DNA of 64,000 nt from Apodemus sylvaticus (Eukaryota > Chordata > Mammalia > Rodentia > Muridae). The notes beneath the pieces were generated by a model. It saw only the letters and a program-made list of their open reading frames with translations. It did not search any database and was not told where the DNA came from. Made by a program: the position numbers and the translations under genes. Shown one piece after another: positions 24,775 to 34,202 of this stretch. The stretch lies in assembly GCF_947179515.1 (NCBI RefSeq), contig NC_067472.1, forward strand, positions 110,596,506-110,660,505. The letters run 5' to 3'. Position 1 is the stretch's first letter, and each line of letters opens with the position of its first letter.

Positions 24775-24875
24775 CAGCTTTCTTTTGTTACTGGGATACC
24801 TCGCTCAGGATGACACTTTCTTGTTCCATCCATTTGCCTAAGAATTTCATGAATTATTTCATGAATAATAGCTGA
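24775..24875 (-). mobile_element. Inverted ORF2 end of an older L1, left of the nested insertion
   Basis: Minus-strand L1 sequence from the end of ORF2 ('CATCCATTTGCCTAAGAATT' and flanks) stops at 24875, where full-length copy A was inserted, and resumes at 31437. Together with 31477-32258 it forms an older 5'-inverted L1. Confidence 0.75.
24864..24875 (+). repeat. Left target-site duplication of L1 copy A
   Basis: AATAATAGCTGA, repeated exactly at 31425-31436. The repeat is perfect, which suits a fairly recent insertion. Confidence 0.92.
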
Positions 24876-26018
24876 GATCAGCAGTGGAACCAAGGCGTCA
24901 CAGGGACCAGTTAGGCCCTGCGCCCACGACCACTGACCTTCGCTGACCAGCCGGACAGCAAGCAGCTGCAGTTGTGCGGCGCCTTTCCTGCACGGAGGCC
25001 ACTTCAGAACTCGGCCTCCCACCAGTCAGGAGAGGAGCATCCATCTTGGCTCCGTACTCCAGGAATCGGACAGACTGAGGTACACAAACATAATCCGAGG
25101 CCAACACCGCGGTGGTCTGAGCCCGACGGGCGTTGGCCTGCACCCAGGCCCTGGGCGGGTCGCGGGGGGCCATCGGGGTGCCAACCCAACCAGGAGGTTT
25201 TTTGCCCAGGCCTGCGAGCATGCCGCCGCCATTTTGCCTGCAGGGCGACAGAGAGCTCAGGCAGGCAGACCTGTAACAGGCATAGCCTAAGGCTAACAAA
25301 GCGGGGGTCCAGGCCCCAAAAGGCACAGGACTGACCCCAAGAACTGGGCGGCTTGGTGGGCCATCTGTGAGTCAACCCGCCCAGGTGATTGTTAGCAAAG
25401 CAGACTCTCCCGGCGCTTTCAGGGAGCGCGGGCACGCACGCCCGCCATCCTAGTCACCTGGCAAACCCAATTAACAGTCAAAGCCATAGGGGAACTTTGC
25501 TCAGACCTTGGCCTCCCAGGCTTTTGCCTGGACTCAGGGATTGGGCGGCCAGGCTAACCTTGTGTGCGACAGCCCGGTTGGCAGATCGGCTGCCCCAGCG
25601 GAGTGAGCGGAACACAGGGGAGGTCACAGTAGCATACACTCCCTGGGAGTGCACACGGGCTCCATCTGCTCCACAGACACAATCTGGGGCAAGGCCTCAG
25701 GCAGAAGCCCTTAGCTCTACTCTCTCCGCTTCCGGAGCCAGATCAGTCTGGGCGGCAGCATTACATCTCCAAGTCCTGCAAGTGGCTAGCTGGGCTTCCG
25801 GGCGGCCAGCTGGGAGAAGTCAGGGTGCTCCAGTGAATCCAGCGGGCCCCAGCGGGAGCCTTCGGGTGCCTGCTTTGGGATCGGAACAGCCTGGGCAGCA
25901 GCACACTGTCTACAAGCAGTGCAGGAGGTAAGCTGTGCACCACAGGCCAACTGGGAAGGGGCAGCTTGCACTGGTGAGTCCAGCACTGACAAGATAAACT
26001 AACACCAGTGAGATCTAG
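24876..26018 (+). promoter_or_regulatory. L1 copy A 5' UTR and internal promoter
   Basis: A 1143-bp GC-rich leader, in sharp contrast to the AT-rich surroundings, with many CpG sites. Rat L1 transcription is known to start within such a leader. No tandem monomers like those of mouse L1 are visible. The first ~54 bases seen in copy B, including the GGC triplet run, are missing. A sense open frame of 180 codons lies at 25389-25931. Confidence 0.8.
25389..25931 (+). other. Sense open reading frame in the L1 5' UTR
   Basis: This 180-codon frame is rich in Ala, Pro, Arg, Gln and Ser and has no recognisable domain. Most of its sequence can be read in copy B, but there a single-base difference near 56630 (CTGCCCCAGCGG in A, CTGCCCAGCGG in B) splits it over two frames. 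Codon-level constraint cannot be judged here. It may just reflect the GC-rich composition, which makes stop codons rare. Confidence 0.3.
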
Positions 26019-27290
26019 ATGGCAAAAGGCAAACGCAGGAACGTCACTAACAGAAATCAAGGCAATATGGCAACATCTGAACCCAATTCTCCTCTACCAA
26101 CATGTCCTGGATACCCCATCACACCAGTAAAACAAGATTTGGATTTAAAATCACTGGTCATGATGCTGGTACAGGAACACATGAAGGTCATACATAAAGA
26201 AATTCAGGAGACAATGGATCAAAAGTTAGAAGCCCTTGCAAGGGAAACACAAAAATCATTGAAAGAAATCCAGGAGAATACAAAAGCCAACAAGGAGGAA
26301 ACGCAAAAAACACTTAAAGAAATACAGGAGAACTTTGCTCAACAGGCTGAGGTCATGAAAGACGAAACACAAAAATCTCTTAAAGAAATACAGGAGAACT
26401 TTGGTCAACAGGCTGAGTTCATGAAAGAGAAAACACAAAAATCTCTTAAAGAATTACAGGAAAACACAAACATGCAAGTGAAGGAGCTAAGCAAAACCAT
26501 CCAGGATCTAAAATCAGAAGTAGAAACAACTAAGAAAACTCAAAGGGAGACAACTTTGGAGATAGAAAGCCTTGGGAAGAAATCAGGGGACAGAGATACA
26601 AATATCAACAACAGAATACAAGAGATAGAAGAAAGAATCTCAGATGCTGAAGATTCCATAGAAACCATGGACTCAACAGTTAAAGAAAATGCAAAATGCA
26701 AAAAGCTTGTAACCCAAAATATCCAGGAAATCCAGGACACAATGAGAAGACCAAACCTAAGGATTATAGGCATAGAGGAGAGTGAAGATTTACAACTTAA
26801 AGGGCCAGCAAATATCTTCAATAAAATTATGGAAGAAAACTTCCCTAACCTAAAGAGAGAGATGCCCATGAATATACAAGAAGCCTACAGAACTCCAAAC
26901 AGACTGGACCAGAACAGAAATACTTCCCGTCACATAATAATCAAAACACCAAATGTTCTAAACAAAGAAAGAATACTAAAGGCAGTAAGAGAAAAAGGCC
27001 AAGTAACATATAAAGGAAGACCTATCAGAATCACAGCAGACTTTTCACCTGAGACTATGAAGGCTAGAAGGTCCTGGGCAGATCTCATGCAGACTCTAAG
27101 AGAACACAAATGCCAACCAAAACTACTATATCCAGCAAAACTCTCAATCACCATAGATGGAGAAACTAAGATATTTCATGACAAAACCAAGTTTACCCAA
27201 TATCTATCCACAAACCCGGCCCTAAAAAGGATAATAGGAGGACAACACCAATACAAGGAGGGAAACTTCACCCTGGAAAAAGCAAGATAG
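26019..27290 (+). CDS. ORF1: LINE-1 ORF1 protein (423 aa), copy A
   Basis: This is the RNA-binding chaperone that trimerises and coats L1 RNA in cytoplasmic ribonucleoprotein particles. The N-terminus starts MAKGKRRNVTNRNQG. Residues ~50-185 form a heptad-rich coiled coil with tandem 22-residue units of the type ETQKSLKEIQEN. Two complete 66-bp units occur at 26298-26363 and 26364-26429, between partial ones. An RRM-like domain starts near RRPNLRIIGIEE (~242), and the basic C-terminal domain includes REKGQVTYKGRPIRITADF (~323) and LLYPAKLSI. The ATG is the first in the frame and the stop lies 59 bases before ORF2. It is longer than copy B by exactly one 22-aa unit, matching the known length-polymorphic region of rat L1 ORF1. 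The frame is intact. Confidence 0.97.
   Translation: MAKGKRRNVTNRNQGNMATSEPNSPLPTCPGYPITPVKQDLDLKSLVMMLVQEHMKVIHKEIQETMDQKLEALARETQKSLKEIQENTKANKEETQKTLKEIQENFAQQAEVMKDETQKSLKEIQENFGQQAEFMKEKTQKSLKELQENTNMQVKELSKTIQDLKSEVETTKKTQRETTLEIESLGKKSGDRDTNINNRIQEIEERISDAEDSIETMDSTVKENAKCKKLVTQNIQEIQDTMRRPNLRIIGIEESEDLQLKGPANIFNKIMEENFPNLKREMPMNIQEAYRTPNRLDQNRNTSRHIIIKTPNVLNKERILKAVREKGQVTYKGRPIRITADFSPETMKARRSWADLMQTLREHKCQPKLLYPAKLSITIDGETKIFHDKTKFTQYLSTNPALKRIIGGQHQYKEGNFTLEKAR
26244..26440 (+). repeat. 66-bp tandem units in ORF1 (length-polymorphic region), copy A
   Basis: A 54-bp partial unit (26244-26297) is followed by two full 66-bp units (26298-26363, 26364-26429) and the start of another. 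The units differ at a few bases (for example CTCAACAGG versus GTCAACAGG). Each encodes 22 residues, so a change in copy number keeps the frame. Confidence 0.92.
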
Positions 27291-27349
27291 TAACCTTTCA
27301 TCAAACCCAAAAGAAGTTAAGCATTCAAATTTAAAAAATAACGTCAAAA

Positions 27350-30300
27350 ATGATAGGAAGTAACAATCACTATTCCTTAATATCTCTTAACATCAATGGA
27401 CTTAATGCCCCAATAAAAAGACACAGACTAACTGAATGGATACGTAAACAGGACCCTACATTTTGCTGCTTACAGGAAACACACCTCAGGGTCAAAGACA
27501 AACACTACCTTAGAGTAAAAGGCTGGAAGACAATTTTACAAGCAAATGGTCTCATGAAACAAGCTGGAGTAGCCATTTTAATATCAGATAAAATTGACTT
27601 TCAACCCAAAGTCATCAAAAGAGACCCTGAGGGACACTTCTTGCTGGTCAAAGGAAAAATACAAAAAGAAGAACTGTCAATCCTGAACATCTATGCCCCA
27701 AATGCAAGGGCACCCTCTTTTGTAAAAGAAACTTTATTAAAACTAAAAGCACACATTGCACCTAACACAATAATTGTGGGTGACTTCAACACTGCACTTT
27801 CCTCAATGGACCGATCAGGAAAACAGAAACTAAACAGGGACACAATGAAACTAATTGAAGCTTTGGACCAATTAGATTTAACAGATATATATAGAACATT
27901 CTATCCTAAAACAAAAGAATATACCTTTTCCTCAGCACCTCATGGTACCTTCTCCAAAATCGACCATATAATTGGTCACAAGACAGACCTCAACAAATAT
28001 AAGAGGATCGAACTAATCCCATGCCTCCTATCTGATCACTATGGAGTAAAAGTGGTCTTCAATAGCAACAGAAACAACAGAAAGCCCACATACACGTGGA
28101 AACTGAACAATACTCTACTCAATGATACCTTGGTCAAGGAAGAAATAAAGAAAGAAATTAAAGACTTTTTAGAACACAATGAAAATGAAAACACAACATA
28201 CCCAAATCTATGGGACACAATGAAAGCAGTGCTAAGAGGAAAACTCATAGCCCTGAGTGCCTCCAAAAAGAAAATGGAGAGAGCATACATTACCAGCTTA
28301 ATGACACACCTGAAAGCCCTGGAACAAAAAGAAGCTATTTCGCCCAGGAGGAGTAGAAGGCAGGAAATCATCAAACTCAGGGCCGAAATCAATCAAGTAG
28401 AAACAAAGAGAACCATACAAAAAATCAACAATACGAGGAGCTGGTTCTTTGAGAAAATCAACAAGATAGATAAACCCTTAGCCAGAATGACCAAAGGGCA
28501 CAGAGAAAGTATCCAAATTAACAAACTTAGAAATGAAAAGGGAGATATAACAACGGAAACTGAGGAAATCCAAAAAATCATCAGATCCTACTACAAGAGC
28601 CTATACTCAACACAACTGGAGAATCTGGAGGAAATGGACAATTTCCTTGACAGATACCAAATACCAAAATTAAATCAGGACCAACTAGACCATCTAAACA
28701 GTCCCATAATGCCTAAAGAAATAGAAGGAGTCATAGAAAGTCTTCCAACCAAAAAAAGCACAGGACCAGATGGCTTCAGTGCAGAATTCTACCAGACCTT
28801 CAAAGAAGAGTTAACACCAATACTCTTCAAACTATTCCACAAAATAGAAACAGAAGGAACACTACCCAATTCCTTCTACGAAGCCACAATTACGCTGATA
28901 CCAAAGCCACACAAAGATCCAACAAAGAAAGAGAACTTCAGACCAATTTCCCTTATGAACATCGATGCAAAAATACTCAATAAAATTCTTGCCAACCGAA
29001 TCCAAGAACACATCAAAACGATCATCCACCATGATCAAGTAGGCTTTATCCCGGGAATGCAGGGTTGGTTCAATATACGGAAATCCATCAATACAATCCA
29101 CTACATAAACAAACTCAAAGAACAAAACCACATGGTCATTTCATTGGATGCTGAAAAAGCATTTGACAAAATTCAGCATCCCTTCATGCTTAAAGTCTTG
29201 GAGAGAACAGGAATTCAAGGCCCATACCTAAACATAGTAAAAGCAATATACAGCAAACCGGTAGCCAGCATCAAACTAAATGGAGAGAAACTTGAAGCAA
29301 TCCCACTGAAATCAGGGACCAGACAAGGCTGCCCCCTTTCTCCTTATCTTTTCAATATTGTACTTGAGGTACTAGCTCGGGCAATTCGACAACATAAGGA
29401 GGTCAAAGGGATACAAATTGGAAAGGAAGAAGTCAAACTATCATTATTTGCAGACAACATGATCGTCTACCTAAGTGACCCAAAGAACTCCACTAGAGAG
29501 CTCCTACAGCTGATAAACAACTTCAGCAAAGTGGCAGGTTATAAAGTCAACTCAAGCAAATCAGTGGCCTTCCTATACTCAAAGGATAAGCAGGCTGAGA
29601 AAGAAATTAGGGAAATGACCCCCTTCACAATAGCCACAAACAGTATAAAGTATCTTGGGGTGACTCTTATCAAACATGTGAAAGATCTGTATGACAAGAA
29701 CTTCAAGACTCTGAAGAAGGAAATGGAAGAAGTCCTCAAAAAATGGGAAAACCTCCCATGCTCATGGATCGGCAGAATCAATATAGTTAAAATGGCCATT
29801 TTGCCTAAAGCACTATACAGATTCAATGCAATACCCATCAAAATCCCAACTCAATTCTTCACAGAGTTAGAAAGAGCAATTATCAAATTCATCTGGAACA
29901 ACAAAAAACCCAGGATAGCTAAAACTATTCTCAGCAACAAAAGGAAATCTGGGGGAATCAGTATCCCTGACCTCAAGCAATACTACAGAGCAATAGTGTT
30001 AAAAACTGCATGGTATTGGTACAGTGACAGGCAGGAGGATCAATGGAACAGGATTGAAGATCCAGAAATGAACCCACACACCTATGGCCACTTGATCCTC
30101 GACAAAGTGGCTGAAAACATCCAATGGAAAAAAGATAGCCTTTTCAACAAATGGTGCTGGTTCAACTGGAGGTCAGCATGCAGAAGAATGCGAATTGATC
30201 CATCCTTGTCTCCTTGTACTAAACTCAAATCCAAATGGATCAAGGACCTCCACATAAAGCCAGACACTCTGAAGCTAATAGAAAAAAAACTGGGGAAGAC

Positions 30301-31174
30301 CATTGAGGACATCGGTACAGGGAGAAAGTTTCTGAACAGAACACCAATAGCGTATGCTCTAAGAGCAAGAATTGACAAATGGGACCTCATAAAATTACAA
30401 AGTTTCTGTAAGGCAAAGGACACCATCAAGAGGACAAATCGGCAACCAACAAATTGGGAAAAGATCTTCACCAATCCTACATCAGATAGAGGGCTAATAT
30501 CCAATATATATAAAGAACTCAAGAAGTTAGACTCCAGAAAACCAAACAACCCTATTAAAAAATGGGGTACAGAGTTAAACAAAGAATTCTCACCTGAAGA
30601 ACTTCGGATGGCGGAGAAGCATCTTAAAAAATGCTCAACTTCATTAGTCATTAGGGAAATGCAAATCAAAACAACCCTAAGATTTCATCTTACACCAGTC
30701 AGAATGGCTAAGATTAAAAATTCAGGAGACAGCAGGTGTTGGAGAGGGTGTGGAGAAAGAGGAACACTCCTCCACTGCTGGTGGGGTTGCAAATTGGTAC
30801 AACCACTCTGGAAATCAGTCTGGCGGTTCCTCCGAAAACTGGGCACCTCACTTCCAGAAGATCCTGCTATACCACTCCTGGGCATATACCCAGAAGACTC
30901 CCCACCATGTAATAAGGATACATGTTCTACTATGTTCATAGCAGCCCTATTTGTAATTGCCAGATGCTGGAAAGAACCCAGGTATCCCTCAACAGAAGAG
31001 TGGATGCAAAAAATGTGGTATATCTACACAATGGAGTACTATTCAGCCATTAGAAACAATGAATTCATGAAATTCTTAGGCAAATGGATGGAGCTAGAGA
31101 ATATCATACTAAGTGAGGTAACCCAGACTCAAAAGGTGAATCATGGTATGCACTCACTAATAAGTGGATATTAA
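27350..31174 (+). CDS. ORF2: LINE-1 ORF2 protein (1274 aa), copy A; open but with FADN active site
   Basis: ORF2p nicks target DNA and copies L1 RNA by target-primed reverse transcription. The endonuclease domain (1-~240) keeps N14, E43 (QETHL), D145 and N147 (GDFN), D205 (SKIDH) and H230 (SDH). The reverse transcriptase (~480-770) keeps D600 in SLDAEKAFD and GTRQGCPLSPYLF. Its catalytic box, however, reads F700-A-D702-N703 (codons 29447-29458) where L1 normally has FADD. Loss of the second Asp is expected to abolish or strongly impair metal-dependent polymerisation. The C-terminal CX3CX7HX4C cluster starts at residue 1130. The frame has no premature stop and is of normal length. Start choice: the first ATG after the 59-bp spacer, which places N14 at the usual number. 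Confidence 0.96.
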   Translation: MIGSNNHYSLISLNINGLNAPIKRHRLTEWIRKQDPTFCCLQETHLRVKDKHYLRVKGWKTILQANGLMKQAGVAILISDKIDFQPKVIKRDPEGHFLLVKGKIQKEELSILNIYAPNARAPSFVKETLLKLKAHIAPNTIIVGDFNTALSSMDRSGKQKLNRDTMKLIEALDQLDLTDIYRTFYPKTKEYTFSSAPHGTFSKIDHIIGHKTDLNKYKRIELIPCLLSDHYGVKVVFNSNRNNRKPTYTWKLNNTLLNDTLVKEEIKKEIKDFLEHNENENTTYPNLWDTMKAVLRGKLIALSASKKKMERAYITSLMTHLKALEQKEAISPRRSRRQEIIKLRAEINQVETKRTIQKINNTRSWFFEKINKIDKPLARMTKGHRESIQINKLRNEKGDITTETEEIQKIIRSYYKSLYSTQLENLEEMDNFLDRYQIPKLNQDQLDHLNSPIMPKEIEGVIESLPTKKSTGPDGFSAEFYQTFKEELTPILFKLFHKIETEGTLPNSFYEATITLIPKPHKDPTKKENFRPISLMNIDAKILNKILANRIQEHIKTIIHHDQVGFIPGMQGWFNIRKSINTIHYINKLKEQNHMVISLDAEKAFDKIQHPFMLKVLERTGIQGPYLNIVKAIYSKPVASIKLNGEKLEAIPLKSGTRQGCPLSPYLFNIVLEVLARAIRQHKEVKGIQIGKEEVKLSLFADNMIVYLSDPKNSTRELLQLINNFSKVAGYKVNSSKSVAFLYSKDKQAEKEIREMTPFTIATNSIKYLGVTLIKHVKDLYDKNFKTLKKEMEEVLKKWENLPCSWIGRINIVKMAILPKALYRFNAIPIKIPTQFFTELERAIIKFIWNNKKPRIAKTILSNKRKSGGISIPDLKQYYRAIVLKTAWYWYSDRQEDQWNRIEDPEMNPHTYGHLILDKVAENIQWKKDSLFNKWCWFNWRSACRRMRIDPSLSPCTKLKSKWIKDLHIKPDTLKLIEKKLGKTIEDIGTGRKFLNRTPIAYALRARIDKWDLIKLQSFCKAKDTIKRTNRQPTNWEKIFTNPTSDRGLISNIYKELKKLDSRKPNNPIKKWGTELNKEFSPEELRMAEKHLKKCSTSLVIREMQIKTTLRFHLTPVRMAKIKNSGDSRCWRGCGERGTLLHCWWGCKLVQPLWKSVWRFLRKLGTSLPEDPAIPLLGIYPEDSPPCNKDTCSTMFIAALFVIARCWKEPRYPSTEEWMQKMWYIYTMEYYSAIRNNEFMKFLGKWMELENIILSEVTQTQKVNHGMHSLISGY

Positions 31175-31424
31175 CCTAGAAAACTGGAATACCCAAAACA
31201 TAATCCACACATCAAATGAGGTACAAGAAGAAAGGAGGAGTGGCCCCTGGTTCTGGAAAGACTCAGTGAAACAGTATTCAGCAAAACCAGAATGGGGAAC
31301 TGGGAAGGGGTGGGTGGGAGGACAGGGGAAGAGAAGGGGGTTTGCGGGACTTTCGGGGAGTGGGGGGGCTAGAAAAGGGGAAATCATTTGAAATGTAAAT
31401 AAATTATATCGAATAATAAAAAAA
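31175..31424 (+). terminator. L1 copy A 3' UTR with G-rich tract and polyadenylation signal
   Basis: A 250-bp non-coding tail. A G-rich strand (31292-31379) holds many GGG/GGGG runs able to form G-quadruplexes, a known feature of mammalian L1 3' UTRs. AATAAA lies at 31398-31403, just before the A-rich end. Confidence 0.85.
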
Positions 31425-31436
31425 AATAATAGCTGA
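31425..31436 (+). repeat. Right target-site duplication of L1 copy A
   Basis: AATAATAGCTGA, identical to 24864-24875. The first bases merge with the A-rich tail. Confidence 0.92.
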
Positions 31437-32258
31437 ATAGTACTCCATTGTGTATATATACCACAGTTTCTATATCCATGCACTCACTAATAAGCAGATG
31501 CTAGTTCAAAAGCTCAAAATAAACAAGTTGCAATTAACCCAGCACAGGAAGCTCCAGAAGAATGACTTAAATGAGGGAGCTATGGTTCCTCTGAGAAACG
31601 GAACAAAATGCTCACAGGAGCAAAAAGGGAGGCAATGTGTGGAGCAGAGTCTGAAGTAAAGGCCACCCAGCGAGTGTTCTACCCGGGGATTCATAAATAG
31701 TCAGCAAACCCTGACACTATGATGAGAAGCATGTACCAAAAGGAGCATGTCATGGCTGTCTCCAGAGGGGCCCTGCCAGAGTCTTACGAATTCTGAAGCA
31801 GAAACTAGCAACCAAGCTTGGACTGAGCTTGGGGTCCCCAACGGAGGAACTAGAGGGTTGTCTGGAAGAACTGAAGGGGTATATAGCCCCATGGGAAAAA
31901 CAATGACTTCGGACACCCAGACACCCCAAGACTCCCAGGGACTGAATCATCAACCAAGGGGTATACATGGTTCCAGCCAAAAATGTGACAGAGGAATGCC
32001 TTTTTGGGCATCAGAGGGAGGAGTGGTCTTTGGTCAGGTAAAGGCTCAATAGAGGCCACAACAAAGGGAAACAGATGGGGGGGGGAGGTTGGGGATGAGG
32101 TGGGTCTGTGTTGGCTAGAGGGGCATATACATGGAGGCAGGGGGAGGGAGGAGGGGTAGGGAATCGCTGGGCATTGGGGCTTTGGGAGGGGAAAATTGGG
32201 AAAGGTTTACCATTGGCAATGTAAATGAAGAAGATACTCCATAAAAATAAAAAAAAAA
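31437..32258 (+). mobile_element. Older 5'-inverted L1, right part
   Basis: 31437 to ~31479 continues the minus-strand ORF2 sequence interrupted by copy A. At 31477-31480 the text switches to plus-strand L1 ('ATGCACTCACTAATAAG'), continuing through the 3' UTR to an A-rich end at ~32245-32258. The overlap CAT at the switch suggests a short microhomology junction. The element is therefore plus-oriented with an inverted 5' end. The flank after the tail (GAACTGCAACT) loosely resembles AATAACTGCAGCT near 24762, a weak target-site duplication. Confidence 0.75.
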
Positions 32259-32262
32259 AAGA

Positions 32263-32410
32263 ACTGCAACTAGGTGCATACCTGTAACCTCAGTATTAAC
32301 ATTCAAAGGTCAAAATCACTGCAAGTTTAAGACTACCCAGAGATACATTGTTGAGTATTAAGTCAGCCAAGGCCATAAGGTGAGACCCCGACTCACGAAA
32401 GTATTAAATA
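32263..32410 (+). mobile_element. B1 SINE, diverged
   Basis: 7SL-derived layout: 'TAGGTGCATACCTGTAACCT', later 'GACTACCCAGAGATACATTG', 'CAGCCAAGGCCATAAGGTG' and 'GAGACCCCGACTC', then an A-rich tail with AAATAAACAAAT. Many differences from consensus, so an old copy. Confidence 0.75.
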
Positions 32411-33017
32411 AACAAATTAACAGGTAAATAATAGAAAACATTTTGGTACTTCCTTAAATAGACAGGTAATAAAAACCACAAATAATTGAAATAAGGAAAA
32501 TAGAAACAATTTTGGAATGCAGAGAACCTGTTTTGGACAGTGTTGCCCTTAATGTATTTGTCAGACTTTCAGGACTCTTACAAATGTCTTGGATATAAAG
32601 ATACTATTTGGGACTGCAATGCATTTGATATACCAATAGAACATCTATGATTTCTAATAAGCACCTGGAAATATGCTGTGAAACATCTCACTTCAGACAC
32701 ACCCTCAACACTTAGATCAGGAGTTTGCTCCTTTGCAAGTCAACAAGCAAGCATTTACAATGAGAAAGGAAAGTTGTTTAGTCTTTGGATGGACATATGT
32801 CTAAATAATCGACTATCTGAAGAAGACATGAGTAAATAAAGGAACAGTGTTTCTCTTTCTGAAACCTGAAGCAAGTTTAGAGCTGGTCACTTTACTGACA
32901 GAGCCATCTCTCCAGTTCTAAAGAGTCTTCTATTAACCTGTTCAGTAAAAAGATTTTTCTTTAACTTTCCTATGCCTACACCATTTGAGAAAGGATATTA
33001 GAAATCAGAACCCACAT
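32411..33017. other. Unassigned; short SINE-like piece near 32880-32930
   Basis: The piece 'CACTTTACTGACAGAGCCAT' followed by CTCTCCAG resembles the reverse complement of a B2/B3 5' end. The rest is not recognised. Confidence 0.35.
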
Positions 33018-33180
33018 CAGTGGTCTAATGTCAGCACTCCTGGGGGCTCATTAGAAATCTAAACTTTCAGGTTCCACTCTGGAATCCAATGATGATTTCC
33101 AGAGGTAGGCCATGATTGTCATCCATGTGTAATCAAAACCTCATGCCATTCTGATACCCACTTAAGAATAGGACCCACAT
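33018..33180 (+). mobile_element. MER5-like hAT DNA-transposon fragment
   Basis: The order 'CATTAGAAATCTAAACTTTC', 'AGGTTCCACTCTGGAATCC' and later 'CATGCCATTCTGATACC' resembles MER5A (non-autonomous hAT-Charlie). It is diverged, as expected for an ancient element. Confidence 0.45.
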
Positions 33181-33888
33181 GCTTAGAAGACAGGAGCTTG
33201 TGCTGCCTTCTGAGTTTAGTTTCCTGGTCTGTCTCCTTGACCTCATACTTGCAACTTAGTGAGGAGACTACAAACAGAAGAAATTATTATTTCAATATTT
33301 CTCAACTACTACTTCCTCAGTTGGAAACTTTTAAAAACATTAAACAACTAGCATTACAAAGATATTTATTAAATTGTCCACTTAAGGAGGTCACAGTCTG
33401 ATCACTGATGCTGCTTTGGATTCCCCCTGTTAACGCTTACCTGAAAATTCTTATACGCTCCACCCTTAGATGCCTAAGCTTTCTCTTCATCCTCAATGCC
33501 AGAACTTTACTGTATGTTCTATGCACTCTGCCCTGTGCCCGTATATTCCTTCAAACTTTAGTCTCATCGATACTTCTCATGATGGTAGAACCTGCCAGTC
33601 TATTGCATCTCCAAGTCCTAGAAGAACTTTTAGGTGGGCATTCCTGTGTTCTTTGGAAACAATGCACTTCCATCCTGGGGCCACTGTGGAAGGATATGTT
33701 TTACTTGCATGGGTTGCTTGGGGATGACTATGTGCTTTTAAGGACATATAGGACCAAGATAGAAAGAGAACTCCCCTTGGATATTTGTCCAGGTTGTTCA
33801 TGCAGTTTAATTTCACAAACTAATCAAGGCTAATGGTTTATTATGCTATATGTACTGGCTCATTTGTGGCAGGTATGGTCTAATTAGA

Positions 33889-33892
<4 letters not shown>
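33181..33892. other. Unassigned sequence with a 141-codon chance frame
   Basis: A plus-strand frame at 33408-33833 is Leu/Cys-rich, without a recognisable domain or splice context. I treat it as chance. Confidence 0.35.

Positions 33893-33934
<42 letters not shown>
33893..33934. repeat. (GT)n microsatellite
   Basis: GT dinucleotide run of about 20 units. Confidence 0.97.
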
Positions 33935-33938
<4 letters not shown>

Positions 33939-34126
33939 AAAGCAGTTGAACTGTTGATTTTGGCAGGCTGGATGTTCAATAGTCATTCAGAATGTTCCTT
34001 ACTCCATTTCCAAAGTTCTGGGATTTCATATGTTTGGCACCAGACCCAGAAACATTTTTTTATGCATGTGTCCTTGGGATTAGAACAAGTTCTCGGTATT
34101 ATAAGACACACACTTTTTCACCTTAG

Positions 34127-34127
<1 letters not shown>

Positions 34128-34197
<70 letters not shown>

Positions 34198-34202
34198 CGT
34201 CC
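34128..34202. repeat. (CT)n microsatellite
   Basis: Pyrimidine CT tract of ~70 bases with TTTCT interruptions. Confidence 0.96.

Larger units (their letters stand above)
24876..31424 (+). mobile_element. Full-length rat-type LINE-1, copy A
   Basis: The 6549-bp element has a 5' UTR (24876-26018), ORF1 (26019-27290), a 59-bp spacer, ORF2 (27350-31174), a 3' UTR and a short A-rich tail (ATAATAAAAA). It is flanked by perfect 12-bp target-site duplications and sits inside the inverted segment of an older L1. Compared with copy B it starts ~54 bases further in, at GATCAGCAGTGG. Both reading frames are open from start to stop, but the reverse-transcriptase active site is altered (see ORF2). Confidence 0.96.

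Noticed and set aside
28039..30669. Minus-strand frames of 100-195 codons opposite L1 ORF2
   Set aside because: Shadow frames of the A-rich L1 coding strand. The same shadows recur opposite the other L1 copies.
33408..33833. 141-codon plus-strand frame
   Set aside because: Leu/Cys-rich, no domain, no splice or promoter context.
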